64,000 nt of DNA from Mycobacterium sp. MS1601 (GCF_001984215.1 NZ_CP019420.1:1302001-1366000), one strand, 5' to 3'. Counted from the stretch's first letter, positions 34,924 through 45,128 are shown. Notes: generated by a model not told the origin, from the letters alone. Translations and numbers: made by a program.

Positions 34924-35591
34924 TGATCACAGTCGAGAAGTACCTCGAGGACCTGATCCAAACCGGTGAGCTGGCGCCGGGCAGCCGGGTGCCGACCGAA
35001 CGCGCATTGGCCGCCCTTCTCGGGTGCAGCCGCCATGACGTGCGCAAGCAATTGGACACCCTGCAGAGTCAGGGCCGGGTCACCAGAGAGGTGGGCCGCG
35101 GCACCTTCCTCACCGGATCTGCGGCCGCACCGTCGGGTGAGTCCATCCACACCCCGGTCAACCTCAGCCCACTGGACCTCATCGACGCCCGCGCCGCCTG
35201 GGAACCGAATCTGATGACCCTCGTGGCAGTTGCCGCCAACGCCGACGATTTCGTCGAAATCCGCCGCTGCCTGGAAGCCGGCGGGGCCGCTTGCACTCCC
35301 GAGGAATTCCTGCTCTGGGACATCGCATTTCACCGCGCGCTGGCACTGGCCTCACACAACACTGTGGTCGCCGCGCTCAACGACATGGTCGAAAGCGGGC
35401 GACGCCAGCTTGCGGGCAGCGGCCTGGACAAGCGCCGCTACACCATCGAGAACTGCGCCGCATGCCAGGGTGAGCACCGCGAGATCGCCGACGCCATCTT
35501 CGACCGCGACCCGCTGCGCAGCCAGGCCGCCATGCGCACACATCTGCAGACGGCGCGCAGGCAGCTACTGTCTGAACTGCCTTGGCCCTAG
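34923..35591 (+). CDS. FCD-type GntR regulator 2, paralogue of the preceding gene
   Basis: A 222-residue paralogue with the same layout: [25 protein letters not shown], wing [14 protein letters not shown], and FCD domain with [21 protein letters not shown] and [10 protein letters not shown] carrying the Asp/His metal ligands. Identity to the first regulator is highest in the wing ([12 protein letters not shown] shared exactly). Coupled translation suggests equal production and possibly heterodimers. It ends 4 bp into the convergent purH gene. No operon of enzymes is attached, unusual for this family. Confidence 0.86.
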   Translation: MITVEKYLEDLIQTGELAPGSRVPTERALAALLGCSRHDVRKQLDTLQSQGRVTREVGRGTFLTGSAAAPSGESIHTPVNLSPLDLIDARAAWEPNLMTLVAVAANADDFVEIRRCLEAGGAACTPEEFLLWDIAFHRALALASHNTVVAALNDMVESGRRQLAGSGLDKRRYTIENCAACQGEHREIADAIFDRDPLRSQAAMRTHLQTARRQLLSELPWP

Positions 35592-37159
35592 TGCGCGAAA
35601 TGCCTTGCGCCGGTGAGGTACAGCGTGACACCAGCCTTCGCCGCGGCTTCGGTCACCAGGTCATCGCGCACCGAGCCACCCGGATGCACAATCGCACGCA
35701 CACCGGCATTGGTCAGAACCTCGAGACCGTCGGGGAACGGGAAGAACGCATCCGAAGACGCCACCGCACCAGATACGCGGTCGCCGCCACGCTCCACAGC
35801 CAGTCGCGCCGCATCCACCCGATTGACCTGTCCCATACCGACTCCCACTGTGGCGCCGTCCTTGACCACCACGATGGCATTGGACTTCACCGCCCGGCAC
35901 GCCCGCCAGGCGAAAACCAGTTCGGTCAGCGTCGCGGCGTCCGCGGGCTCTCCGGTGGCCAGCACCCAGTTGGCCGGGTCGTCGCCGGCAGCGTCCAGTG
36001 CGTCGCGCTGCTGGACCAGTAGCCCACCGCTGACCTGTCGGAACTCGGTGCCTCCGGGCTGCGGCTCCGAGGCCACCAGCACCCGGATGTTCTTCTTGCG
36101 GGCCAACACCTCGACCGCACCGGGCTCGTAGGCGGGGGCGACCACCACCTCGGTGAAGATGTCAGCCACCGTCTCGGCCATCTCGACGCTGACGGTGCTG
36201 TTGGTGGCGATCACGCCGCCGAAGGCGCTCAGCGGATCACACTCGTGGGCCTTGCGATGGGCGTCGGCCACCGACACCGAGGAGATCGCGATACCGCACG
36301 GGTTGGCGTGCTTGATGATCGCGACGCAGGTTTCCTCGTGGTCGAAAGCCGCCCGCCAGGCCGCATCGGCGTCGGTGAAGTTGTTGTAGGACATCTCTTT
36401 ACCGTGCAGCTGCTCGGCCTGCGCCAGACCGGGCCAGTTGGCGTCATCGGTGTAGAGGGCAGCCTGCTGGTGCGGGTTCTCGCCGTAGCGCAGCACCGTC
36501 TTGCGCCGCCAAGTACCTCCGAACCACGCGGGCAGAAGCGCAGGCGAGGTGTCGTCTCGTGAAGGCGCCAGCACCTCACCCATCCACGACGCCACCGCCA
36601 CGTCGTACTCCGCAGTGTGCCGGAAGGCCAACGACGCCAGAATCTTCCGCTCGGCGAGGGTGAAGCCACCCGAGCGCACCGCGGCCAGCACCCCGTCGTA
36701 GCCCAGCGGGTCCACCACCACAGCGACGCTGGGATGGTTCTTCGCGGCGGCCCGCACCATCGAGGGTCCGCCGATGTCGATCTGTTCCACACATTCGTCT
36801 TCGCCGGCGCCGGAGGCCACCGTCTCGGTGAACGGGTACAGGTTCACCACCACGAGTTCGAACGCCTCGACCCCCAGTTCCTCCAGGGCCGCAGCATGTT
36901 CGGGTTTGCGCAAATCAGCCAGCAGTCCAGCGTGCACCCGTGGATGCAGTGTCTTCACCCGGCCGTCGAGCACCTCGGGAAAACCGGTGACGTCTTCCAC
37001 GGGTGTCACCGGAATACCGCTGGCGGCAATGGTTTTGGCGGTGGAGCCAGTGGAGACTATGCTCACGCCGGCCTCGTGCAGGCCGCGTGCCAGATCCACC
37101 AGGCCCGTCTTGTCGTACACGCTGATCAACGCCCGCCGGATCGGCTTACGCTCACTCAT
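35588..37159 (-). CDS. purH: bifunctional AICAR transformylase / IMP cyclohydrolase
   Basis: A 523-residue PurH catalysing the last two steps of IMP synthesis. The N-terminal cyclohydrolase (MGS-like) domain has [19 protein letters not shown] and STGSTAKTI. The C-terminal transformylase has [25 protein letters not shown] (catalytic Lys-His), [13 protein letters not shown] and [11 protein letters not shown]. The start is ATG 37159, overlapping the purN stop as ATGA; the longer open frame is an artefact. It is cotranscribed with purN and probably perM. Confidence 0.97.
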   Translation of the reverse strand: MSERKPIRRALISVYDKTGLVDLARGLHEAGVSIVSTGSTAKTIAASGIPVTPVEDVTGFPEVLDGRVKTLHPRVHAGLLADLRKPEHAAALEELGVEAFELVVVNLYPFTETVASGAGEDECVEQIDIGGPSMVRAAAKNHPSVAVVVDPLGYDGVLAAVRSGGFTLAERKILASLAFRHTAEYDVAVASWMGEVLAPSRDDTSPALLPAWFGGTWRRKTVLRYGENPHQQAALYTDDANWPGLAQAEQLHGKEMSYNNFTDADAAWRAAFDHEETCVAIIKHANPCGIAISSVSVADAHRKAHECDPLSAFGGVIATNSTVSVEMAETVADIFTEVVVAPAYEPGAVEVLARKKNIRVLVASEPQPGGTEFRQVSGGLLVQQRDALDAAGDDPANWVLATGEPADAATLTELVFAWRACRAVKSNAIVVVKDGATVGVGMGQVNRVDAARLAVERGGDRVSGAVASSDAFFPFPDGLEVLTNAGVRAIVHPGGSVRDDLVTEAAAKAGVTLYLTGARHFAH

Positions 37160-37788
37160 TTTGCGAAGACTGCCTTTCGTCCACTCCACGTCACGCCACG
37201 GGTAGCCACCGCGGCCAGCACGTCCACAAGCAACCGTCGTTCGACGACCTTGATACGTTCGTGCAGAGTCTCTTCGTTGTCGTCGTCCAGAACGGCGACG
37301 GCCTCCTGCGCCAGCACCGGACCGGTGTCCATCCCGGCGTCCACCAGGTGGACGGTGCAACCTGTCACGCGTACGCCGTACTCCAGCGCGGCGAGCACGG
37401 CGTGCGCGCCGGGGAATGCCGGCAGCAGCGCGGGATGGGTGTTGACCACGCGGCCGGGGAACTTGGTCAGGAACTGGTTGCCCAGGATCTTCATGAATCC
37501 GGCGGTCACCACCAGGTCCGGGGAGTACGCCGCAGTCGCCGCGGTGATGGCGGCATCCCAGGTGGCGCGGTCCGGATAGTCGCGCAGCGGGACCTGGTAC
37601 GTAGGGACACCTGCGTCGGCGGCAATCTGCCCGGCGTCGCACTGCCGGTCCAGGCCGACAGCGACCACCCGGGCAGGGTAGTCGTCCACGGCAGCGTCGA
37701 GCAGCGACTTCAACAACGACCCGGTGCCGGACGCCAGGACGACCACGCGGGCCGGGGCGCTCGGCGGCACATGGAAGGGTTGTTGCAC
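37156..37788 (-). CDS. purN: phosphoribosylglycinamide formyltransferase
   Basis: A 210-residue GAR transformylase of the folate-dependent PurN type. It shows [19 protein letters not shown] at the phosphate loop, [13 protein letters not shown], the signature [18 protein letters not shown] with Asn/His of the active site, and [17 protein letters not shown] with the catalytic Asp. It transfers formyl to GAR from 10-formyl-THF. The start is GTG 37788. It sits 10 nt downstream of perM and overlaps purH, giving an operon perM-purN-purH. Confidence 0.95.
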   Translation of the reverse strand: MQQPFHVPPSAPARVVVLASGTGSLLKSLLDAAVDDYPARVVAVGLDRQCDAGQIAADAGVPTYQVPLRDYPDRATWDAAITAATAAYSPDLVVTAGFMKILGNQFLTKFPGRVVNTHPALLPAFPGAHAVLAALEYGVRVTGCTVHLVDAGMDTGPVLAQEAVAVLDDDNEETLHERIKVVERRLLVDVLAAVATRGVTWSGRKAVFAK

Positions 37789-37798
37789 TCCGAGAAGC

Positions 37799-39244
37799 TT
37801 AGTCGGTGCGAGGCGGGTGCCGATCGGCGGTGGATTCGCCGGTTGTCGAATCGTTGTCGGCGTCCAGGAAGTCCTCGGCGTCGGGCAGATCCGCCAGCGC
37901 TTCGTAGTCGACGTCTGGGTAGTCCGACTGCGGCAGCGGCTCGGGTTCGGGTTCCGGCTCGGGTTCGGGTTCCGGCTCCCGCGCGGGTGGGGCAGGCAGA
38001 ATCAGGGGTGCGGTCTGCTGCTCGGTCAGCACCACGTCGTCGGGCTCCCCCAACGGGGTCTCGGGCTCGTCGACAGGTTCCTGTGCCACAGCCACCGGCT
38101 TTTTCACCCGCTTGGGGAACAGCAGCCCGCCGGACATCACCACCGTCACCGCGCCCACCACGACAAACCACAGGAACACCGCAGGTCCGTAGGTCGCCTG
38201 GTCCACGCCCACAGCACCGAAATTGCCCAGTTGCCCGCCTCCGGCGTATCCGAGCAGCGCCATCGACACGGCCGCTATCAGCGCCGCCACCAGCAGTTTG
38301 ACCAGTGCCGGCCCCGGTGGCAACGGCTTGCGGGCGCACTGCTGCCCCACGGCGACACCGGCGGCGGCACCGATGATCAACAACGCCACCCAGATCGGCC
38401 CCAACGGCGGGGTGGGCGCGGCGGCCAGGATGGGGACCGCCGGGATGTCGCCACCGAACACCGTGAAGGAGCTGAACGTCGCAAACCCGACGTGCGCGCT
38501 GGAACCCACGGCCATGGCGGTGGCTCCGAGAATGACGTTCGGGGCGTACAGCACCGACAGCACGGTCAGGCTGAACTGGCCGAACATCGATTCTGTGATG
38601 CCGAACAACTCGTGCATGGTCCCCCAGTGCACGATCAATGCCGCTGCCGTCACACCCGCGGAGAGACCGAACAAGGCCAGCATCCCGGCGGTGGCCGCCC
38701 GCACCGAACCCGACAGCCAGTTCGGCAGCGGCGACGCAGCCAGCACCCGGGGTCCGATCTTGTTGCCGACACCGATCAGCGCTCCGACGGCGTGCACCAC
38801 GAACACGTTCAAGAACGCATGACCGGCGCTGGGTGTCTGCAGTTCGGTCAGCACCGATGCCGCATCGTGCAGCACTGCCAGCAGCAGAGCTGCGATCAGC
38901 AGCGGTCCCCCGACCGCTGACGCGACGATCCAGCGGACGACGAACCACGAGGCGCGATTCGACGTGGCTTGGGCGGTGGTGCGCGCGGTCCCCCACACCA
39001 TCAGCAGCGCAGGGAGCAACGGCATGACGCCGAGTTCTTGCCCGCTGATGAAGATGGGTACCTGGTGTACCCCTAGCCACATGCTTGCGATGGCGCCGAA
39101 TGCACCGGTCATGTCGCTGTTGGCGACCACCAGCTGCACCAGCACCACCGCCGCGATGATGACCAATGCAACCAGTGCTGGTCCGAATGCGACCCGGATC
39201 AGGTCACGTGCCTGGCGCGCCCCCGCCGTGCGGTTGTCCTGCAT
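37799..39244 (-). CDS. perM: PerM-like integral membrane protein (DUF6350)
   Basis: A 481-residue polytopic protein with about eight to ten hydrophobic helices between residues 20 and 375 and a cytoplasmic acidic tail with an (EP)7 run near 435-450 (codon repeat around 37937-37980). The M. tuberculosis homologue Rv0955 (PerM) is needed for persistence and for cell division at low magnesium. Conserved position upstream of purN supports the assignment. No catalytic motif is seen. The tail repeat differs in length among species and should be a flexible linker. The start ATG is 50 nt after the stop of the preceding membrane protein gene. Confidence 0.87.
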   Translation of the reverse strand: MQDNRTAGARQARDLIRVAFGPALVALVIIAAVVLVQLVVANSDMTGAFGAIASMWLGVHQVPIFISGQELGVMPLLPALLMVWGTARTTAQATSNRASWFVVRWIVASAVGGPLLIAALLLAVLHDAASVLTELQTPSAGHAFLNVFVVHAVGALIGVGNKIGPRVLAASPLPNWLSGSVRAATAGMLALFGLSAGVTAAALIVHWGTMHELFGITESMFGQFSLTVLSVLYAPNVILGATAMAVGSSAHVGFATFSSFTVFGGDIPAVPILAAAPTPPLGPIWVALLIIGAAAGVAVGQQCARKPLPPGPALVKLLVAALIAAVSMALLGYAGGGQLGNFGAVGVDQATYGPAVFLWFVVVGAVTVVMSGGLLFPKRVKKPVAVAQEPVDEPETPLGEPDDVVLTEQQTAPLILPAPPAREPEPEPEPEPEPEPLPQSDYPDVDYEALADLPDAEDFLDADNDSTTGESTADRHPPRTD

Positions 39245-39294
39245 TCACGTCAGAATCCGCCGCGCCCGGATGGCCGGGCGCGACGGTATCGGAC

Positions 39295-40134
39295 TTAGGA
39301 CGGAGTCTGACCGGGCGACGGCGCAGACTGCTGGGTCTGCGGCTGTTGCGGCGGCGCAGCAGTGTGCTGCCCGGACCCCACCGCAGGCGGCGGGCTGAAG
39401 CTGGGGTATCCGGTGGGCGGGGTCGGGGGGCTGTTGTCCTGGCTGTCCTGCGGAACGTATCCGCTGGTGGGCCCGGGGTTGTAGGTGCCGTACGGAGTGG
39501 GGTAGCCCGGCCGCGCGCCCTGCTGCGGCGGCTGCGGCTGGCCTTGAGGCTGCCCGTAGTAGCCCCCGGGCGGACCGTACTGTCCGTACTGAGGCTGCTC
39601 GTACTTGGGCTTCGGCGCGGGCGCGGTGATCACACCGGCCTCCAGCAGCAGCGCAGCGATGGCGACGATGGCCTGCAGGAGGCTGAACGCCAGTACCAGC
39701 CACGCGGCCCAGCCGGTGGTCACGTACGTGGAGGTGTTGAACAGCTGGCTGACGACCACCATCACACCGAGCACCGACAGGATGGTCACCACGGCCAGAT
39801 AGCTCTTGACCTTGGGCAACAGACCGACCGCGGCCAGCAGCGCCGCCAACAGGGTGGCCAGCGTCAGGACGACGCCGCCACCACTGGTGGCTTCGACGCT
39901 GATCGGGCCCAGTTCCGCGCTCGAGGTGAACACGGGGCCGAAGCTCGACAGGTACGCGGCAATGCCGAGCACCACAACGGCCGCCGACAGGTAGAGCGGG
40001 AGCTTGCTCGGGCCCGGCTCGGCGGCCGGCGCGAACGACTGCGTCGGCGCTGCGTAGGAACCCGACGAGTAGGAGCCTGGCGGTTGTGCCGGCGGGAACC
40101 CGCCGCCTGGTGGATTACCGGGTGAGTAGGTCAT
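39295..40134 (-). CDS. DUF5336 membrane protein (Rv0954-like)
   Basis: A 279-residue protein. A short Pro/Gly/Ser-rich N-tail is followed by four transmembrane helices (about 45-170: LYLSAAVVVLGIAAYL, VVLTLATLLAALLAAVGLL, YLAVVTILSVLGVMVVV, WLVLAFSLLQAIVAIAALLL). A Pro/Gln/Tyr/Gly-rich cytoplasmic tail of 100 residues (YGQYGPPGG, QPQGQPQPPQQG) makes up the rest. This matches the 34-kDa antigen homologue Rv0954, which has been reported in the division complex. AGGAGAGG just before ATG 40134 fixes the start; the frame itself opens 20 codons earlier. Confidence 0.86.
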   Translation of the reverse strand: MTYSPGNPPGGGFPPAQPPGSYSSGSYAAPTQSFAPAAEPGPSKLPLYLSAAVVVLGIAAYLSSFGPVFTSSAELGPISVEATSGGGVVLTLATLLAALLAAVGLLPKVKSYLAVVTILSVLGVMVVVSQLFNTSTYVTTGWAAWLVLAFSLLQAIVAIAALLLEAGVITAPAPKPKYEQPQYGQYGPPGGYYGQPQGQPQPPQQGARPGYPTPYGTYNPGPTSGYVPQDSQDNSPPTPPTGYPSFSPPPAVGSGQHTAAPPQQPQTQQSAPSPGQTPS

Positions 40135-40284
40135 GACCTCTCCTGTGTCGTTGGGCGCCACGGTGGTGACGCTGACGAACACCTGCGTCGGCATTCGAGA
40201 CGGTGATTCGGATATCCACGCTAGCGCACCAAGCTGACGGTGCGATGCGCCGTTCCGCGTGTCACCCGCAGCAACGACACCGGG

Positions 40285-41388
40285 TCAGACCAAGAGCAGT
40301 TCCCTGGCCGTGTCCGAGGCTTCGATCTCGCGCACCAGAGGAAGGACTTTGGCCCCGAAGTACTCGATCTCCTCCTGGAAATGCAGGAAACCGCCGAGGA
40401 TCAGGTCGACACCGCGCCTTCGGTAGGCCGCGATGCGCTCGGCGATCTGCTCCGGGGTGCCGATCAGCCGAGTCCGGAAACCGTCGTTGTACTGCACCAA
40501 GTCCTCGAACGAGGAGTCCGCCCACATGCCTTTCCTGTCGCCGGTCGCTGCGCCGGCCTGCTGGACGGCGTCGCGGAACCCCTCGACCGCGGGACGGTTG
40601 GCCTTGGCGATGATTTCTCGCAGTACTTCCTTTGCTTCTTTTTCGGTATCTCTGGCGATGATGAAGCCGTTGAGTCCGACGCTGACCTCCCGGTGCACTT
40701 CCCTGGCGTGGTCGCGCACGTCCACTATCTGCTCGGTGATGCCGTCGAAATCCTTGCCGTTGGAGAAGTACCAGTCGGCGTAGTAACCACCGTTGCGCCG
40801 AGCCGCGGTCGAGTTGCCGCCCTGGAACAGCTCGGGGGTGTGCACCGGCTTCGGCTTCAAGGTGAAGTCGTGGATGCGATAGAAATCACCGCGGAAGTCC
40901 ACGTCGTCCTCGGTCCAGATCTTGCGCAGCACCTGCAGGAACTCCGCACTGCGGCGATAGCGTTCGTCATGCTCGAGCCAGGGCTCACCCAGGTGGGTGA
41001 ACTCGTCCTTGAACCAGCCGGAGACGACGTTGACGGCGAAGCGGCCATTGCTCAGGTGGTCAGCGGTGGCGCCGAGCTTGGCCAACACCGCAGGTTGCCA
41101 CAGCCCGGGGTGGACCGCCGCGATTACCTTCAGCCTCTCGGTGGCCAGCAGGAGGGCAAGCGAGAAGCTGGTTGACTCGTGCTGGAATTCGGCGCCATAG
41201 CTGGCTTCATATCGGACCTGGCTCAGTGCGTACTCGAAGCCGTTGTTCTCCGCGGTTTGGGCCAGTTTCTTGTTGTACTCGTAGTTCCAGTCGGTGCGTT
41301 GCTCGATATCGCTGGTCACCAGGCCGCCACTGACGTTGGGCACCCAATAGGCGAACTTGATGTTGTTCGCGATCCGTTCGGTCGTCAT
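40285..41388 (-). CDS. sfnG: dimethylsulfone monooxygenase SfnG
   Basis: A 367-residue FMNH2-dependent luciferase-like monooxygenase. The N-terminus KFAYWVPNVSGGLVTSDIEQ, then QTAENNGFEYALSQVRYEASYGAE, NVVSGWFKDEF and LFQGGNSTAARR, and the C-terminus SFEDLVQYNDGF followed by GVDLILGGFLHFQEEIEYFG, are the SfnG pattern. The enzyme converts dimethylsulfone to methanesulfinate in sulfur scavenging. It needs reduced flavin from a separate reductase. It is absent from this position in M. tuberculosis and stands alone between Rv0954- and Rv0953c-type genes, so it is probably an acquired gene. No sulfonate genes surround it. Confidence 0.9.
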   Translation of the reverse strand: MTTERIANNIKFAYWVPNVSGGLVTSDIEQRTDWNYEYNKKLAQTAENNGFEYALSQVRYEASYGAEFQHESTSFSLALLLATERLKVIAAVHPGLWQPAVLAKLGATADHLSNGRFAVNVVSGWFKDEFTHLGEPWLEHDERYRRSAEFLQVLRKIWTEDDVDFRGDFYRIHDFTLKPKPVHTPELFQGGNSTAARRNGGYYADWYFSNGKDFDGITEQIVDVRDHAREVHREVSVGLNGFIIARDTEKEAKEVLREIIAKANRPAVEGFRDAVQQAGAATGDRKGMWADSSFEDLVQYNDGFRTRLIGTPEQIAERIAAYRRRGVDLILGGFLHFQEEIEYFGAKVLPLVREIEASDTARELLLV

Positions 41389-41477
41389 AGCGCGATCACA
41401 CCGCGGTTGCGGCCCCTCGTCACCCCTTTAACTCGCCGAGAGTCTTTGGTCGGATGCCCCTCCCTTGCCCTTCCGAC

Positions 41478-41491
41478 TAGAACACGTTCTA
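41478..41491. promoter_or_regulatory. KstR-type operator upstream of the LLM oxidoreductase
   Basis: TAGAACACGTTCTA matches the published KstR motif TNNAACNNGTTNNA at every fixed position and lies 10 nt before ATG 41501. It predicts repression by the cholesterol regulator KstR. Confidence 0.75.
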
Positions 41492-41500
41492 ATTCTGGGC

Positions 41501-42349
41501 ATGGACTACGGGCTCGTTCTCTTCACCAGTGACCGCGGCATCACCCCGGCAGCAGCAGCCAAGCTCGCCGATGACCACGGCTTCACCACCTTCTACGTGC
41601 CCGAACACACGCACATCCCGATCAAGCGCCAGGCCGCTCACCCCACCACCGGTGACGAGTCCCTGCCCGACGATCGCTACATGCGCACACTCGATCCCTG
41701 GGTGTCACTGGGCGGGGCAGCCGCGGTGACATCGCAGGTGCGGTTGTCCACCGCCGTGGCCCTGCCCGTCGAACACGACCCCATCACCTTGGCGAAATCC
41801 ATCGCGACACTGGACCATCTGTCCGGCGGACGTGTCAGCCTGGGCGTCGGATTCGGTTGGAACACCGACGAGCTCACCGACCACAACGTTCCGCCGGGAC
41901 GCCGCCGCACGATGCTGCGCGAGTACCTGGAAGCCATGCGGGCGCTGTGGACACAGGAAGAGGCCGAATATGACGGCGAATTCGTGAAGTTCGGACCTTC
42001 GTGGGCCTGGCCCAAGCCCGTACAACCTCACATTCCCGTGCTCGTCGGTGCGGCAGGCACCGAGAAGAACTTCAAGTGGATCGCTCGCAGCGCCGACGGT
42101 TGGATCACCACGCCCCGCGATTTCGACATCGATGAACCGGTGAAGCTGCTGCAGGACACCTGGGCCGCCGCCGGCCGCGACGGCGCCCCGCAGATCGTCG
42201 CCTTGGACTTCAAGCCCGTGCCCGAAAAGCTGGCCCACTGGCAGGATCTCGGTGTCACCGAAGTGTTGTTCGGTCTGCCGGACAAGTCCGAGGCCGACGT
42301 GGCCGCGTATGTGGAGCGGTTGGCCGGAAAGCTCAGCGCTCTGGTCTGA
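41501..42349 (+). CDS. LLM-class F420-dependent oxidoreductase (Rv0953c-like)
   Basis: A 282-residue luciferase-like protein that probably uses coenzyme F420. It shows GITPAAAAKLADDHGFTTFYVPEHTHIP, LSTAVALPVEHDPITLAKSIATLDHLSGGRVSLGVGFGW and HIPVLVGAAG. The start is ATG 41501; the frame opens 12 codons earlier across the KstR box. That box 10 nt upstream suggests a role in sterol or lipid catabolism, but the substrate is not known. It is divergent from sfnG. Confidence 0.85.
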   Translation: MDYGLVLFTSDRGITPAAAAKLADDHGFTTFYVPEHTHIPIKRQAAHPTTGDESLPDDRYMRTLDPWVSLGGAAAVTSQVRLSTAVALPVEHDPITLAKSIATLDHLSGGRVSLGVGFGWNTDELTDHNVPPGRRRTMLREYLEAMRALWTQEEAEYDGEFVKFGPSWAWPKPVQPHIPVLVGAAGTEKNFKWIARSADGWITTPRDFDIDEPVKLLQDTWAAAGRDGAPQIVALDFKPVPEKLAHWQDLGVTEVLFGLPDKSEADVAAYVERLAGKLSALV

Positions 42350-42491
42350 TCTCCGCCGAGCGGGCGCGTTCGTACGTTGACACACCGATGGATTCACGTA
42401 GTTTGCGCACACTCGTCCAAGAGTGAATTCTCATCTGCACTTCTGTTTTCGGCGTAGGTTATCTGTCGTACCCCGTCGATAACGTGGTGGC

Positions 42492-43567
42492 ATGTTCGCA
42501 GGGTTGCCCGATTCCGCAGCGCGGTCACACATGACCGACGTGGACCTCGACGACGCCATCGCCAGCTACAGCCGCGGAATGTCCACCATGGCAGGACACC
42601 GGTTCCTGTTCATCGCCGAAAAAGCGCGCCGCAACTACAACGACGATCTCGCACCGACGAAGACACCCAAGCCTCCTGGAACTCGGTGGCCGCGGAGATC
42701 GCACTGGCCTCCGGCATCTCGCACGGCCGAGGATCCGGGGACATGGACGTGGGGATGGCGTTGGCCACCAAAGTCCCCCGCGTTGCAGACCTGCTGGTGG
42801 CGGGAACGATGAACGTCACCCTCGTCTACCCCGACGGCACCCGCGAGCCAGCCCGCAGCGAACAACAATCACCCGCCGTCGCCGAGCCTCCCGAGGACAC
42901 CCCGGCCGCGGCGGCCCACACCGATGACCCACCTGCCAAACCGGTTTCACCTATACCGTCAGCCTTCCGCCGTCCCCCGGCGGGCATCCTGATCGGCATC
43001 GGCTCCATCCCCGCACCGCTGATCGCGGCACTCATCACCCGCGGCGCCATAGTCCGCAACGTCACACCCCCGGGCGTCGACCCCGAACCCCGCTACAGCC
43101 CGTCAACGGCCCTCGAGGAGTGGTGCAAGGCGCGGGACCTGACGTGCCGATGGGGCACGTGCGACCGGCCGGCGCATTTCGCAGATTGGGATCACACGAC
43201 GCCGTGGCCGGCCGGCAAAACCCATGCCTCCGGCGGCAAGATGTTCTGCCGTCTCCACCATTTCGGTAAGACGTTCTGGCCGGGCTGGTCCGACGAACAA
43301 CTGCCCGACGGCACCATCATCTTCACCACGCCCACCGGCCAGACCTACCGGTCAAAGCCGGGCTCCCGCCTGTTCTTTCCGACGATCAGCACCACCAGCG
43401 CGCACATCGACACCCCACCGCCGAAGCCGAATCCACCGGACAAGATCGGCAAAATCCCCAACCACCGAAGACGCAACCACGCCCGAGAACGCGCCTACCG
43501 CATCAAGGCAGAGCGCGCACTCAACAACGCCCTCGTCACCGAATGGACTGAACCACCGCCATTTTAG
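42492..43567 (+). pseudogene. decayed 13E12/DUF222-HNH endonuclease gene
   Basis: This is a remnant of the 13E12 repeat family. The N-terminal part (42492 to about 42655) reads MFAGLPDSAARSHMTDVDLD, then is out of frame with the rest. The frame continuing from GACGAAGAC shows SWNSVAAEIALASGISHGRGSGDM, the DUF222 start. After DLLVAGTMN the middle of the DUF222 domain is missing and the text jumps to a spacer and the HNH end: CRWGTCDRPAHFADWDHTTPWP, FCRLHHFGKTFW and QLPDGTIIFTTPTGQTY. The HNH Asn position has Gly (THASGG). One frameshift plus an internal deletion make it non-functional. It converges on the thiolase gene with 4 bp overlap. Confidence 0.8.
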
Positions 43568-45093
43568 GCAAGCGTGGCCCGGTTGCCGTTCTCAGTGGAC
43601 CGTATGGCGACACGCGCACCCAACGGGTCTCCGTCGCTCATCAACGCCACCAGCTCGTCGTCCTCGGTGGTGGCCATGAACCGCGATCCGTCGGATTCCA
43701 GCCGGCCGACGATGATCCCGGTACGCACGGGCCAGTCGTAACGCACGGAGTAGGTCTCGATGGTGCCAACGCCGTCGACGACCTTGGTCACGGGCACGGT
43801 GGCCAGCGCGGCAACCTCCTGATTCAGGGCGGCACTGCGACTGGTTCTCCAGTCGACGGGCAGGGTGGAGTAGATGCCAACGGAGTACTTGCTCATGATG
43901 CCGCCGTTGGCGCCGATGAAGCCGTACTGGCCTGGCTTGTCCCGCATCTCGGCCACCGTCTCGGCAATGCCGTGCAGTGAGTAGCTGTTTCCCGGACCAC
44001 CGAAGTAGGGCAGCCCGCCGGTGAGTGTCAGGCCACGCGGATCGTCTCCGGATATTCCTAGCGCCTCACAGGCCACGAACACCGGGAACGGGAAACAGCT
44101 GTACAGGTCGAAGGTGGAGATGTCGTCGACGCCGATGCCCGCCACCCGCAGGCCCTCCTGCACCGCCAGCACGGCGGCAGGGCTGGCCCCGAGATCGGGC
44201 CGCGACAGCAACGCCTGTTCCACCAGGTCGGCGTGTCCATGTAGGTACACCCACTTCTCCTCGGGCACACCCAGCCTGCGGGCCGCACCCACCGACATCA
44301 GTACCGTGGCGGCGCCCTGGTTGACAGTGTCACGGGCAACCAGCAGCCGCGGGTACGGGTCGCAGATCATCCGATTCTCGGGCGTCACCGTCTCGACCTC
44401 GGAAACGGAACGCTCCACCGGTGACGACGAGAACGGGTTCTTGGCAGCAACTTTCGACATCGGCGCAAACAGTTCGGCCATCTGGTGCCGGTAGTCGGCG
44501 ACACCGAGGCCCAGCCGCGCGCGGCGGGCATTGTCCAGCAGCCCGTACTGCACCGGCGCCCCGGTCAGTCCGTGCGTCACGGTGTATTCGTCGATGTAGC
44601 TGTAGATCTGATGCCCGCGGTCCTCGAGTTGGCCGCCGATGTGCTCGGTGAAGTCGGGCTTGTCGTCACGCCCGGCGAAATACCGTGCGGTGGATCCCGG
44701 TTCGGAGCCCATCACCATGGCGACCTCGATCTCGCCGGCGGCGATGGCCGCGGCGAACTCGGTGACCACCTTCTGCGATCCCTGGCCACCCACGGGCTCG
44801 AGAACCACGCGGGCCGGGTCCGCGCCGAGCCGGCGCATCACCGAGCGCGGGTAGTTGTCGGACTTGCCCAGTAGGGCAGGCATGGGCCCGGATATCTCGA
44901 ACTGCCGAAGCCCCACCACCACGTCCACCGTCCGCGCGACGTCGCCGACGGACGCCCCGGTATCGGCCAGGGCGGCTCGCGCCGCCTCGGTCGCCAGGTC
45001 CACCGCGGACATTCCCCGGTATCCGGGGTCGTCGATGCGCTCGGTGAACTGGCCGACGCCGACGATGACGGGGGTGCGCTGATCAAGCGGCAT
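43564..45093 (-). CDS. acetyl-CoA acetyltransferase-like thiolase family protein
   Basis: A 509-residue thiolase-fold protein of the type annotated acetyl-CoA acetyltransferase in actinobacteria. It shows the N-terminal RTPVIVGVGQFTERI, then EPVGGQGSQKVVTEFAAAIAAGE, where degradative thiolases carry the nucleophilic Cys. None is present in the N-half. Later motifs are kept: DLYSCFPFPV and GGPGNSYSLHGIAE with an active-site-like His. So it may not be a classic thiolase; related sterol-pathway aldolases also lack this Cys. A KstR-like box 36-49 bp upstream supports lipid or sterol catabolism. The C-terminal 80 residues form an OB-like extension. Confidence 0.8.
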   Translation of the reverse strand: MPLDQRTPVIVGVGQFTERIDDPGYRGMSAVDLATEAARAALADTGASVGDVARTVDVVVGLRQFEISGPMPALLGKSDNYPRSVMRRLGADPARVVLEPVGGQGSQKVVTEFAAAIAAGEIEVAMVMGSEPGSTARYFAGRDDKPDFTEHIGGQLEDRGHQIYSYIDEYTVTHGLTGAPVQYGLLDNARRARLGLGVADYRHQMAELFAPMSKVAAKNPFSSSPVERSVSEVETVTPENRMICDPYPRLLVARDTVNQGAATVLMSVGAARRLGVPEEKWVYLHGHADLVEQALLSRPDLGASPAAVLAVQEGLRVAGIGVDDISTFDLYSCFPFPVFVACEALGISGDDPRGLTLTGGLPYFGGPGNSYSLHGIAETVAEMRDKPGQYGFIGANGGIMSKYSVGIYSTLPVDWRTSRSAALNQEVAALATVPVTKVVDGVGTIETYSVRYDWPVRTGIIVGRLESDGSRFMATTEDDELVALMSDGDPLGARVAIRSTENGNRATLA

Positions 45094-45128
45094 GCGGTCC
45101 TCCTGGAGTAACTACTTTGCGAGGCTAA

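Noticed and set aside
37937..37980. CRISPR-like short repeats in perM
   Set aside because: The GGCTCGGGTTCGGGTTCC repeats simply encode an in-frame Glu-Pro run; no spacers.
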